From positions 186,001 to 250,000 of the forward strand of contig NZ_KB891851.1 in NCBI RefSeq assembly GCF_000373565.1: a stretch of 64,000 nucleotides of DNA, in the 5' to 3' direction. Below, one piece after another: positions 17,772 to 25,867 of this stretch; the first letter of the stretch is position 1; every line of letters begins with the position of its first letter. A model generated the notes under the pieces. That model was not told the origin of the DNA and did not search any database. It saw nothing but the letters and a program-made list of their open reading frames with translations. Position numbers and translations under genes: made by a program. This DNA is from Streptomyces sp. HmicA12. GTDB lineage: Bacteria; Actinomycetota; Actinomycetes; Streptomycetales; Streptomycetaceae.

Positions 17772-18474
17772 GGATGCCGCACTCGGTCTTGCCGCTGCCC
17801 GCCCACCGGCCGGCGCGGGCGTCCTCGCCCTCCAGGAGGCGGCGGGTGCACGGGGCGCAGCCCACGGACCCGTAACCGTCCATCAGGAGCGGGTTGGTGA
17901 GCACGCCGTGCTCCGCGACATAGGCGTCGACGTCGTCCTGGGTCCAGCGGGCGATCGGCGAGACCTTGACCTTCTGCCGCTTCTCGTCCCAGCCGACGAC
18001 CGGCGTGTTCGCGCGGGTCGGGGACTCGTCGCGGCGCAGCCCGGTGGCCCAGGCGGCGTACCTGGTCAGCCCCTCTTCCAGCGGCTTGACCTTCCGCATC
18101 GCGCAGCACAGGTCGGGGTTGCGGTCGTGCAGCTTCGGGCCGAACTCGGCGTCCTGCTCCGCGACGGTCTGACGGGGCGTCAAGGTGATGACGTTCACGT
18201 CCATCACGGCCTCGACGGCGTCCCGGGTGCCGATCGTCTCCTCGAAGTGGTAGCCGGTGTCGAGGAACACGACGTCCACGCCGGGCAGGGCGCGCGAGGC
18301 GAGGTGGGCGACGACCGCGTCCTCCATGGACGAGGTCACACAGAACTTCTTGCCGAAGGTCTCCGTCGCCCACCGGAGGATCTCCAGGGCGGAGGCGTCC
18401 TCCAGGTCGCGCCCGGCCTGCTCGGCGAGCGCCTTCAACTCTTCTGCTTCAGAGGTGACTTGAGCGGTCGTCAT
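17764..18474 (-). CDS. cysH: APS reductase (iron-sulfur CysH)
   Basis: About 236 residues from ATG 18474, which overlaps the preceding stop as ATGA. The PP-loop-like SSMEDAVVAHLA region, LDTGYHFEET and the tandem cysteines in DLCCAMRKVKPL, together with GCAPCTRR, are the four [4Fe-4S] ligands that mark assimilatory APS reductases as distinct from E. coli PAPS reductase. The C-terminal ECGIHG holds the catalytic cysteine that forms the S-sulfo intermediate. It converts APS to sulfite with thioredoxin; sulfite then goes to the reductase encoded two genes upstream. Confidence 0.95.
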   Translation of the reverse strand: MTTAQVTSEAEELKALAEQAGRDLEDASALEILRWATETFGKKFCVTSSMEDAVVAHLASRALPGVDVVFLDTGYHFEETIGTRDAVEAVMDVNVITLTPRQTVAEQDAEFGPKLHDRNPDLCCAMRKVKPLEEGLTRYAAWATGLRRDESPTRANTPVVGWDEKRQKVKVSPIARWTQDDVDAYVAEHGVLTNPLLMDGYGSVGCAPCTRRLLEGEDARAGRWAGSGKTECGIHG

Positions 18475-18650
18475 ATCTCTTCCCCTCCACCGTCGTTGCG
18501 CTGAAGTCCACGGGACAGCAGCCCGAGGAACTTCAACTGGAAGGCTCGGTTGCATGCCGCGCATTCCCAGGCGCCGTGACCTTCCTCGTTCGGACGAAGG
18601 TCTTCGTCGCCGCAGTACGGGCAGTAGAAGGGGGCGGCGCGCTCGCTCAT
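18471..18650 (-). CDS. Small CxxC zinc-ribbon/rubredoxin-like protein of the sulfur operon
   Basis: 59 residues, with 4-nt ATGA overlaps at both ends (sulfite reductase upstream, cysH downstream), so its translation is tightly coupled to both. Two CxxC pairs, CPYCG at residues 10-14 and CAAC at 30-33, would bind one Zn or Fe. The C-terminal half is basic and hydrophobic. As I remember it, Streptomyces sulfur operons keep a similar small gene at this place. An electron-transfer or assembly role with sulfite or APS reductase is inference only. Confidence 0.85.
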   Translation of the reverse strand: MSERAAPFYCPYCGDEDLRPNEEGHGAWECAACNRAFQLKFLGLLSRGLQRNDGGGEEI

Positions 18651-20344
18651 GAGAGGGCCTCCTCGGAAGCGCGGGAGGCCCACGTCGCGAACCGCTCGCC
18701 GTCCTCGCGCTCCGCCTGGAAGCGCGTGAGGACCCGCTCGACGTAGTCGGGCAGTTCGGTCGCGGTTACCTTCAGGCCGCGGACCTTGCGGCCGAACCCG
18801 GCCTCCAGGCCGAGCGCGCCGCCGAGGTGCACCTGATAGCCCTCGACCTGCTCCCCGTTCTTGTCGAGCATCAGCTGGCCCTTGAGACCGATGTCCGCGA
18901 CCTGGATGCGGGCGCAGGCGTTCGGGCAGCCGTTGAGGTTGATGGTGATCGGCTCGTCGAAGTCCGGGATACGGCGCTCCAGTTCGTCGATGAGCGAGGC
19001 GCCGCGCGCCTTCGTCTCGACGATCGCGAGCTTGCAGAACTCGATGCCGGTGCAGGCCATGGTGCCGCGCCGGAAGGGGGAGGGGTTGACCCGCAGATCC
19101 AGCGCCTCCAGTGCGGAGACGAGCGCGTCGACCTGGTCCTCCGCCACATCGAGGACGATCATCTTCTGCTCGGCGGTGGTGCGCAGCCGGCCCGAACCGT
19201 GGGCGGCCGCGACCTCGGAGATCTTGGTGAGCGTGGCGCCGTCCACCCGGCCGACGCGCGGGGCGAAGCCGACGTAGAAGTTGCCGTCCTTCTGCCGGTG
19301 CACGCCGACGTGGTCGCGCCACCGCTCGACGGGCTGGGCGGGCGCGGGCCCGTCGACCAGCTTCCGCTTCAGGTACTCGTCCTCAAGCACCTGGCGGAAC
19401 TTCTCGGTGCCCCAGTCGGCGAGCAGGAACTTCAGACGGGCGCGGGTGCGCAGCCGCCGGTAGCCGTAGTCACGGAAGATCGAGATGACGCCTTCGTAGA
19501 CGTCCGGCACCTCGTCCAGCGGCACCCAGGCGCCGAGCCGCTGCCCGATCTTCGGGTTGGTGGACAGGCCGCCGCCGACCCACAGGTCGAAGCCGGGCCC
19601 GTGCTCGGGGTGGTTCACGCCCACGAACGCGATGTCGTTGATCTCGTGCACCACGTCGAGCAGCGGCGAACCGGAGATCGCCGACTTGAACTTGCGCGGC
19701 AGGTTCGAGAACGCCGGGTTGCCGATGATCCGGCGCTGGATCTCGTCGATCGCCGGGGTGCCGTCGATGATCTCGTCCGCGGCGATCCCGGCGACGGGCG
19801 AGCCGAGGATCACGCGGGGCGTGTCACCGCAGGCCTCGGTCGTGGACAGCCCGACGGCCTCGAGCCGCTCCCAGATCTCGGGCACGTCCTCGATCCGGAT
19901 CCAGTGGTACTGGATGTTCTGCCGGTCGGTGATGTCGGCGGTGCCGCGCGCGAACTCCTGCGAGATCTCGCCGACGACACGCAGCTGCTCGGTGGTCAGC
20001 CGCCCGCCGTCGATCCGGACCCGCAGCATGAAGTACTCGTCGTCCAGCTCCTCCGGTTCGAGGACGGCCGTCTTGCCGCCGTCGATCCCGGGCTTGCGCT
20101 GGGTGTACAGACCCCACCAGCGCATGCGTCCGCGCAGGTCATTGGGGTCGATGGAGTCGAAGCCGCGCTTGGAGTAGATCGTCTCAATGCGTGTCCGCAC
20201 ATTGAGACCGTCATCGTCCTTCTTGAACTGCTCGTTGCCGTTGAGCGGCGTGAAGTGGCCCACGGCCCACTGGCCCTCGCCGCGGTGACGGCTCACCTTG
20301 CGGCGGGGCGCGGCCGGGGTGGGCTTTTCAGGGGTGGCAGCCAT
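18647..20344 (-). CDS. sir: Assimilatory sulfite (nitrite/sulfite) reductase, ferredoxin type
   Basis: 565 residues. It shows the two ferredoxin-like half-domains and siroheme/[4Fe-4S] repeats of the family. The cluster ligands are in MACTGIEFCKLA (Cys-x5-Cys) and NLNGCPNACAR (Cys-x3-Cys). The N-terminal ~45 residues are basic and proline-rich. It reduces sulfite to sulfide with six electrons from ferredoxin. It heads the structural genes of the sulfur operon, 125 nt downstream of a cysteine-type leader peptide. Nitrite reductase is the alternative, but the cysHCDN context decides for sulfite. Confidence 0.94.
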   Translation of the reverse strand: MAATPEKPTPAAPRRKVSRHRGEGQWAVGHFTPLNGNEQFKKDDDGLNVRTRIETIYSKRGFDSIDPNDLRGRMRWWGLYTQRKPGIDGGKTAVLEPEELDDEYFMLRVRIDGGRLTTEQLRVVGEISQEFARGTADITDRQNIQYHWIRIEDVPEIWERLEAVGLSTTEACGDTPRVILGSPVAGIAADEIIDGTPAIDEIQRRIIGNPAFSNLPRKFKSAISGSPLLDVVHEINDIAFVGVNHPEHGPGFDLWVGGGLSTNPKIGQRLGAWVPLDEVPDVYEGVISIFRDYGYRRLRTRARLKFLLADWGTEKFRQVLEDEYLKRKLVDGPAPAQPVERWRDHVGVHRQKDGNFYVGFAPRVGRVDGATLTKISEVAAAHGSGRLRTTAEQKMIVLDVAEDQVDALVSALEALDLRVNPSPFRRGTMACTGIEFCKLAIVETKARGASLIDELERRIPDFDEPITINLNGCPNACARIQVADIGLKGQLMLDKNGEQVEGYQVHLGGALGLEAGFGRKVRGLKVTATELPDYVERVLTRFQAEREDGERFATWASRASEEALS

Positions 20345-20469
20345 GGAGGTAATTCCTTACGGGCAGGCTTAAGACGGCTCTGACCCGCACACTTCGCGCG
20401 AGGCGCGGCGGTGCGCAGGGAGATACAAGTGAATCCGACGAAGGCGGAAAGTCTGCGGTGCTGGTTCTC

Positions 20470-20553
20470 TCAGCGCGCCGGACAGATGGCGCTGGACATG
20501 CGGCCGAAGTCGACGTGCCGCCGACTCACCAAGGCAATTCCAGCTGTAGACAT
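20470..20553 (-). CDS. Cysteine-type leader peptide of the sulfite reductase operon
   Basis: A 27-residue ORF on the minus strand, ATG 20553 to TGA 20470. Its C-terminal half reads RRHVDFGRMSSAIC, matching the actinobacterial leader-peptide family annotated upstream of sulfur and cysteine genes (consensus close to RRHVDLxRVSSAxC). It is encoded about 125 nt before the sulfite reductase start and in the same direction. From the family, ribosome behaviour at the near-terminal cysteine codon is expected to control downstream expression in response to cysteine supply. Family membership is recognised by eye; the mechanism here is inference. Confidence 0.85.
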   Translation of the reverse strand: MSTAGIALVSRRHVDFGRMSSAICPAR

Positions 20554-20594
20554 GACGGAAGCGTGTCATGGGACTTTGGGCCCGGTCCACCATC

Positions 20595-20631
20595 GTCCGC
20601 GATGTGGACGCATGTGTCCCACATCGCGGAC
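20595..20631. promoter_or_regulatory. 13-bp perfect inverted repeat upstream of the sulfur operon
   Basis: GTCCGCGATGTGG (20595-20607) and CCACATCGCGGAC (20619-20631) form a perfect 13-bp inverted repeat around an 11-nt centre. It lies 42-78 nt upstream of the leader peptide start, the right place for an operator. It also lies about 95 nt after the GNAT stop on the same strand, so it could be that gene's terminator, though no T-run follows. The flanking sequence repeats ATGTGTGG/ATGTGTCC-like half-sites. Confidence 0.6.
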
Positions 20632-20726
20632 ATGTGTGGTCCGGGTCACGTCGGAGGGGTATCCGACTGCCCGGATTGCGGCGAAAGGCCTGTTCGGTGC
20701 GGGGGTTCCGCGGGGCGGTGCGATCC

Positions 20727-21293
20727 CTAAGCGCCGGGCCACGGTCCCGGAGCGGCCACCTCGGGCTCCTCGCCGTCCTCCGTCCTGAACAGCCGGAACC
20801 CGCGCCGCTCGTAGTTCGCCATCGCGTGCTCCCCGTCCAGGGAGCACGTGTGCAGCCACACCCGCTTGGTCGGCGTCCGCTCGGGCCACCGCTCGGCCAG
20901 GTCCCAGGCCCGCGCCACCCCGTACGACAGCAGGTGTCCGCCGATCCGCCGCCCGCGGAAGGCGGGGATCAGCCCGAAGTAGACGATCTCCACGACACCG
21001 TCGTCCTGCGCGTCCAGCTCCACATATCCGGCCGGCGTACCCCGGTCGTACGCGACCCAGGTCTCGGCCCCGGGCCTGCCGAGCTGCTCCTGCCACTGCG
21101 CGTACGTCCATCCGAGCCGGTCGATCCACTTGATGTCGCCGCCCACGGACGCGTACAGGAACCGGCTGAACTCCGGCGACGGCACCTCGGCGCGCACGAT
21201 GCGCACGTCGTCGCCCGGGGGCGGGGTCGCGGGGCGCAGATCGGCCGGGGAGGTCTGTTCGAGGGACCAGGTGGTGACGGTGACGGTGTTCAT
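20727..21293 (-). CDS. GNAT family N-acetyltransferase
   Basis: About 188 residues from ATG 21293 (a second ATG lies three codons upstream). The GNAT fold is visible in the core: VEIVYFGLIPAFRGRRIGGHLLSYGV contains motif A with the acetyl-CoA pyrophosphate loop R/Q-x-x-G-x-G/A, followed by VWLHTCSLDGEHAMANYERRGF (motif B). It acetylates an amine with acetyl-CoA; the substrate is unknown. The next minus-strand transcript begins with the sulfur leader. Confidence 0.88.
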   Translation of the reverse strand: MNTVTVTTWSLEQTSPADLRPATPPPGDDVRIVRAEVPSPEFSRFLYASVGGDIKWIDRLGWTYAQWQEQLGRPGAETWVAYDRGTPAGYVELDAQDDGVVEIVYFGLIPAFRGRRIGGHLLSYGVARAWDLAERWPERTPTKRVWLHTCSLDGEHAMANYERRGFRLFRTEDGEEPEVAAPGPWPGA

Positions 21294-21379
21294 GGGGGAC
21301 ATCGGATCACGGGGCGGGCGGGGCGGCCAAGGTGGGGCCGAAGGGCGTCCGACATGCGGGTTCGGCCGTCGCGGGGGGC

Positions 21380-21985
21380 TCAGACCGTACGGGCGCGGTC
21401 CGGGCGGCGTATCGCTTCCCAAGGGGCCAGATTCCAGGGGCTGCGCGCGTCGGACGGATCGAGGAGGCGGCGCAGGTGGGCGTCGGCCGTGGTCTGCGGG
21501 GCGGCGAAGGACGCGTCCGGGGTGCCGCGCAGACCGTCCCGCCACACCTGCCGCCCCAGCAGGTAGTGGTCCGCGTACTCCTGCCAGGAGTTGTACGTGC
21601 CCGCCACCCGCGGTACGACGTTCTTGAGCAGGTTCCAGGCGTCGGCCTCCGTCACCAGACCACAGGCGAAACCGCGGCGCGTGAGGTCGGTGTACAGGGC
21701 GATGTCCCAGGCGAGCGGTTCGACGCCGAGGCGGGCGCGGGCCGCGGCGCGGTAGCCGGAGCGGGCCAGGTCGCCGAGGCGGCCGATCAGCTGCTCGCGC
21801 GTGTGGATCTCCCACTCCTCCGCGAGCCGGTGCCGGGCCCTGTCGTCGTCGATGCGGGTGAAGGGGTACAGCGTCGTGCGCGCCGCGTCGCGGTCGCGGC
21901 TCACCGGGGCGCCGAGCGAGACCATCCAGAGCTGGTGCAGCGTGAGCGGGGTGGGGTACTTCCGCTCCGTCCTCTGCTTGCCCAT
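21380..21985 (-). CDS. DUF1266 domain protein
   Basis: About 201 residues from the ATG at 21985. The frame stays open to 22141, but that extension is basic, low in complexity and reaches into the divergent gene, so I did not use it. WEIHTREQLIGRLGDLARSGY and AWDIALYTDLTRRGFACGLV, with DAWNLLKNVVPRVAGTYNSWQEYADHYLLGR, are the conserved blocks of DUF1266 (cytoplasmic, function unknown; often linked to contractile or cell-surface loci in other genera). No partner genes are evident. Confidence 0.75.
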   Translation of the reverse strand: MGKQRTERKYPTPLTLHQLWMVSLGAPVSRDRDAARTTLYPFTRIDDDRARHRLAEEWEIHTREQLIGRLGDLARSGYRAAARARLGVEPLAWDIALYTDLTRRGFACGLVTEADAWNLLKNVVPRVAGTYNSWQEYADHYLLGRQVWRDGLRGTPDASFAAPQTTADAHLRRLLDPSDARSPWNLAPWEAIRRPDRARTV

Positions 21986-22114
21986 GACGCGTGTGGCTCG
22001 TGTGACGCCCGTGACGAGTGCGGTCAGTGAGAGTGCGGCCACGGGGGCGGAGCGTACCCCTGGCCGCCGGTGAGGTCTGTGAGGTGGCCGACGCGTGACG
22101 CTAGCGTGAGGCCC

Positions 22115-22660
22115 ATGATCGTATGGCTGAACGGCACCCACGGCGCGGGCAAGACGACGACCGGTGCGCTGGTGCAGCGACTGATCCCGGATTCACGGGT
22201 GTTCGACGCCGAGAAGGTCGGCGAGACGCTCATGGACATCAAGCCGGCGCTGCCCTGGACGGGTAACTTCCAGCACTGGCCGCCGTGGCGGCCGCTGGTC
22301 GTGGAGACCGCCCGCCGCGTGCTCGACTACGCCGGCGGCACCCTGGTGATGCCCATGACCGTCCTCGTCGAGGCGTACTGGCGCGAGATCAGCGCGGGCC
22401 TCGCCGAACACGCCATCCCCGTACGGCACTTCGTGCTCCACGCCGACCAGGAGACCCTGCGCGGGCGCATCGAGGGGGACGTCGTGATGGGGCCCTCCAT
22501 ATTCCGCATGGAGTACCTCGAACCGTACGCGGAGGCGGCCCGCACCTGGCTGCACGCCGAGGCGGAGGTCGTCGACACCACGCACATCACCCCCGCCGAG
22601 GCCGCCCGGCGGATCGCGGATGCGGTCACCGCGGTCAGGGCTCCGGATTCCGCGCTCTGA
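22115..22660 (+). CDS. P-loop NTPase, nucleotide/small-molecule kinase-like
   Basis: 181 residues from ATG 22115. Walker A is NGTHGAGKTT at residues 6-15, and the overall size matches AAA_33/thymidylate-kinase-like phosphotransferases. VMPMTVLVEAYWREI and HFVLHADQETLRGRI with a late DTTHITPAEAARRIADAV are typical of the actinobacterial ATP-binding family related to the tunicamycin-resistance protein TmrB. It may confer resistance or phosphorylate a small molecule; the substrate is unknown. Its 3' end overlaps the convergent GAF regulator by 26 nt. Confidence 0.8.
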   Translation: MIVWLNGTHGAGKTTTGALVQRLIPDSRVFDAEKVGETLMDIKPALPWTGNFQHWPPWRPLVVETARRVLDYAGGTLVMPMTVLVEAYWREISAGLAEHAIPVRHFVLHADQETLRGRIEGDVVMGPSIFRMEYLEPYAEAARTWLHAEAEVVDTTHITPAEAARRIADAVTAVRAPDSAL

Positions 22661-23924
22661 CCACCGCAGGCGCCGTCGAATGCGGCAACAGGTCCAACGG
22701 GTCCTCGGGCAGCAGCACTTCGACCTCCGCGTCCTCCAGGAAGCGGTACGGGCGGTGTGCGAGGAGACCGCCGAGATAGCGGCGCACCCGGGACATCTCC
22801 GCGCGCACCGTCACCGTGCGGCCCGGGTCGCCGAACAGGTCCTCGGCCAGACCCGCCGCGCTGCGCCCGTCCGGGTGCAGGGCCAGCAGGTACAGCAACT
22901 CGGCGTGCCGCGGGCTCAGTTCGTGCGCCCAGGGCGCCGCGCCGCCCGACACCCGCATCGAGCAGCGGCGCGGCCGACTCAGGTCCAGGGTGATCCGGGT
23001 CGCGGCCAGCGGCTCCGGCACGTCGTCCATCAGGAGCAGCAGCCAGCCGCTGGGCAGCGGTGTCGCCCGGCAGGCGCCGAGCGAGGGTATCCAACAGATG
23101 CCCTCGGTCAGGGACTTGGGCAGAGCCACCCGCTCCGGGAGCGGCATCCCGGTGACCGCGGCGGGCCAGCCGTGCCGGTCGACGGCGATAGCCCGGCCGT
23201 CGATGCGGGCGAGCAGCGGGGCGGCCACCGCCCGCAGCCGCTCCAGGCCCGCCACATGCCGCTCGCGCAGCCGGGCCTCGGCGAGCTGGGCCACCGACGT
23301 CACCCACGACAGCGTTGCCGGATGCATGGTCTCCATCGGCCCGCTGACGTCCACGACGCCGAGCAGCCGCCCGTCACGCGGATCCATGATCGGCGCGCCC
23401 GTGCAGGTCCACGAGTGGTGCGAGCGCACGAAGTGCTCGGCGGAGAACACCTGGACGGGGCGGCGCGTCACCAGCGGGGTGCCGACCCCGTTCGTGCCGA
23501 CGACGTCCTCCGCCCAGTGCGCACCCACCTGGAAACCGAGCCGGTCGCCCTTGCGCAGCACCGCCGGATGCCCCTCGCGCCACAGGATCCGGCCCTCCGC
23601 GTCACTGATCACCATGATGTGCTGCGCGGCCTCGGCCACCGCCACGAGGCCCTCGCGCAGCACGGGCAGGACGGGCAACAGCGGCGAGGACTGCCGCCGT
23701 TCCTCCACCTCGTCGACGCTCAGCAGGCTCGTGCGGACGTCACGGTCCGGATCGACGCCGCCGCGCAGCATCCGCCCCCAGGACTCACCGATCACCGGCC
23801 GGGGCAGCACCGGCGGCCGCTGCCCCGAGAGCGTCGCGTCGCGTACGCCCTTGAGCAGCCGGGACGCCAGCCTCACGTCCATCGCGGACAGCCGCGCCAG
23901 ATCGATCGTCGAGTCGTTCTTCAT
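22635..23924 (-). CDS. GAF-domain transcriptional regulator (AcoR-like without AAA+ domain)
   Basis: 429 residues. The N-terminus (about 1-240) resembles the sensor half of acetoin-type sigma-54 activators: VIGESWGRMLRGGVDPD, a GAF region with ISDAEGRILWREG, WAEDVVGTNGVGTPLVTRRPV and SHHSWTCTGAPI. There is no AAA+ domain. Instead the C-terminus (about 345-425) looks like a winged helix, with LSPRHAELLYLLALHPDG and VTVRAEMSRVRRYLGGLL. This architecture is common in Streptomyces next to aldehyde or alcohol dehydrogenases. Here the neighbouring minus-strand gene is an AidB-like dehydrogenase, separated by a strong terminator. The effector is unknown. Confidence 0.85.
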   Translation of the reverse strand: MKNDSTIDLARLSAMDVRLASRLLKGVRDATLSGQRPPVLPRPVIGESWGRMLRGGVDPDRDVRTSLLSVDEVEERRQSSPLLPVLPVLREGLVAVAEAAQHIMVISDAEGRILWREGHPAVLRKGDRLGFQVGAHWAEDVVGTNGVGTPLVTRRPVQVFSAEHFVRSHHSWTCTGAPIMDPRDGRLLGVVDVSGPMETMHPATLSWVTSVAQLAEARLRERHVAGLERLRAVAAPLLARIDGRAIAVDRHGWPAAVTGMPLPERVALPKSLTEGICWIPSLGACRATPLPSGWLLLLMDDVPEPLAATRITLDLSRPRRCSMRVSGGAAPWAHELSPRHAELLYLLALHPDGRSAAGLAEDLFGDPGRTVTVRAEMSRVRRYLGGLLAHRPYRFLEDAEVEVLLPEDPLDLLPHSTAPAVVRARNPEP

Positions 23925-24118
23925 GCCTGCTTCCTCGCTCTGCGAGAGGTGTGCGGGGAGTCACGACGTCACGCGCTCCCCGAGCCACGGCAAGGGTCGG
24001 TCTTATGAAGGATCGTTGCAACCCCCTGCAACCCTGGCGAACAGCCGTGCGGCGTTTGAAAATGGGACCAACGCCGCCTCCCCTGGCGGCGCTCAAGCTC
24101 CCCTGTGGGGCCTCTGAA

Positions 24119-24158
24119 GGCGGGGATGGTGCCGTGTCGGCGCAGCACCATCCCCGCC
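24119..24158 (-). terminator. Strong hairpin terminator after the aidB-like gene
   Basis: A perfect 14-bp stem, GGCGGGGATGGTGC (24119-24132) and GCACCATCCCCGCC (24145-24158), with a 12-nt loop, 33 nt past the stop of the aidB-like gene. On the transcript it is followed by TTC. It probably ends the diaminopropionate/Pls-like operon transcript and insulates the GAF regulator gene. Confidence 0.8.
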
Positions 24159-24191
24159 GACCAGCCCGTCGCCCGCATCGGCGCCGGGCGG

Positions 24192-25823
24192 TCAGACGGG
24201 CCGCGCCCGTTCCACGAGTCCGGCCAGGTCGAGCGTGTGCGGCAGCGTCCCGAACGCCGCGCCCCCGTCCCCGCCGAGCCGCGTCGCGCAGAACGCGTCC
24301 GCGACCTCGGCCGGCGCGAACCGTACGAGCAACGACCCCTGCAGGACGAGGGCGATCCGCTCCACCAGGCGCCGGGCCCGCGCCTCCATCCCGTCCAGAT
24401 CACCGAGTTCGGTCAGCAGGTGCTTGACCGCCGTGTCGAGGCGGTGGTCCGCGCCCCGCGCCTTGCCGATCTCCATCAGAAAGGCGTTGAACGCCTCCGG
24501 TTCACGCTGCAACGCCCGCAGCACGTCGAGCGCCTGGACGTTCCCCGAGCCCTCCCAGATCGAGTTGAGCGGCGACTCGCGCAGCAGCCGCGGCATGCCC
24601 GACTCCTCCACGTACCCGTTGCCGCCCAGACATTCGAGGGCCTCCGCCACCAACGGCGTACAGCGCTTGGTCACCCAGTACTTGGCGGCCGGCACCGCGA
24701 TCCGCAGAAAGGCCCGCTCCCGCGGATCGTCCGCGTCGTACGCCGCCGCGAGCCGCAGCGCCAGCGTCGTCGCCGCCTCCGACTCCAGGGCCAGGTCGGC
24801 GAGCACGTTCGTCATCAGCGGCTTGTCGAGCAGCCGGCCGCCGAACGCCTCCCGGTACGTGCAGTGGTGCACCGCCTGCGCCACGGCCTGCCGCATGAGC
24901 GCCGCGGAGCCGAGCACACAGTCCAGACGGGTCGCCGCGACCATGTCGATGATGGTGCGCACCCCGCGCCCCTCGTCGCCCACCCGCTGCGCCCACGTCC
25001 CGTCGAACTCGACCTCGGCCGACGCGTTCGACCGGTTGCCGAGCTTGTCCTTGAGCCGCTGGATCGCGAACGGGTTGCGGCCGCCGTCCGCCAGGACCCG
25101 CGGCACCAGGAAGCAGGTGATCCCCTCGTCGGCCTGCGCGAGCACCAGGAAGCCGTCCGACATGGGCGCGGAACAGAACCACTTGTGGCCCGTCAGCTCG
25201 TACGTCCCGGCATCGTCGAGGGCGCGGGCCCGCGTCGTGTTGGCCCGTACGTCGCTGCCGCCCTGCTTCTCCGTCATCCCCATGCCGAACAGCGCCCCGG
25301 CCTTCCGCGCCGCGGGCCGCAGCCCGGCGTCGTAGAGGGACGAGGTGAGCAGCGGCTCCCAGACCTCGGCGAGGTCGGGACGCGCGCGCAGCGCCGGAAC
25401 CGCCGCGTGCGTCATCGACAGCGGGCACAGATGACCGGCCTCGACCTGCGACCAGACCAGGAAGGCGGCCGCGCGCCGCAGATGGCCGCCCGGCCGGGTC
25501 CAGGCCGCGGTGAGCCCGGACGAGACGCCCTTGCCGAGGAGGCGGTGCCAGGACGGATGGAACTCGACCTCGTCGATCCGGTGTCCGTAGCGGTCGTGCG
25601 TGCGCAGGACCGGCGGGTTCTCGTTCGCGAGGCGGCCCCACTCCTGGGCCTGGGCCGAACCGGCCGTCCGGCCGAGCAGTGCGAGCTCCGCGCCCGCCTC
25701 GGCGCGGAGCTCGGGTGCCAGGTGCCGGGTCACGCCCTCGGTGAGCACCCGGTCGGTGGTGAAGACGTCGTACCCCGTCAGGGGCGGGGGCTGGTTCCCC
25801 ACGGTGTGCGTGCTGCCTGCCAT
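24192..25823 (-). CDS. AidB-like acyl-CoA dehydrogenase
   Basis: 543 residues, the length of the AidB branch rather than the ~380 of ordinary acyl-CoA dehydrogenases. Diagnostic segments are FGMGMTEKQGGSDVRANTT (FAD-binding middle domain), LTGHKWFCSAPMSDGFLVLAQ, LGGNGYVEESGMPRLLRESPLNSIWEGSGNV and a C-terminal four-helix extension. AidB proteins bind FAD and DNA, have weak dehydrogenase activity and are linked to alkylation damage in E. coli. It starts 44 nt after the sbnA-like gene on the same strand with a weak ribosome-binding site. It may be the last gene of the polymer operon or an unrelated read-through neighbour. Confidence 0.88.
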   Translation of the reverse strand: MAGSTHTVGNQPPPLTGYDVFTTDRVLTEGVTRHLAPELRAEAGAELALLGRTAGSAQAQEWGRLANENPPVLRTHDRYGHRIDEVEFHPSWHRLLGKGVSSGLTAAWTRPGGHLRRAAAFLVWSQVEAGHLCPLSMTHAAVPALRARPDLAEVWEPLLTSSLYDAGLRPAARKAGALFGMGMTEKQGGSDVRANTTRARALDDAGTYELTGHKWFCSAPMSDGFLVLAQADEGITCFLVPRVLADGGRNPFAIQRLKDKLGNRSNASAEVEFDGTWAQRVGDEGRGVRTIIDMVAATRLDCVLGSAALMRQAVAQAVHHCTYREAFGGRLLDKPLMTNVLADLALESEAATTLALRLAAAYDADDPRERAFLRIAVPAAKYWVTKRCTPLVAEALECLGGNGYVEESGMPRLLRESPLNSIWEGSGNVQALDVLRALQREPEAFNAFLMEIGKARGADHRLDTAVKHLLTELGDLDGMEARARRLVERIALVLQGSLLVRFAPAEVADAFCATRLGGDGGAAFGTLPHTLDLAGLVERARPV

Positions 25824-25867
25824 GTCTGGAACCTACCCGGGCGTCCCTCGACGCCTCACCACCGCAC

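Larger units (their letters stand above)
20345..20726. other. Regulatory intergenic region upstream of the sulfur operon
   Basis: 382 nt between the GNAT gene and the sulfite reductase gene, both on the minus strand. It holds a short leader peptide gene (20470-20553) and a long perfect inverted repeat (20595-20631). About 125 nt of untranslated sequence separates the leader peptide from the sulfite reductase start, room for an attenuator or coupling structure. Nothing else stood out. Confidence 0.7.
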
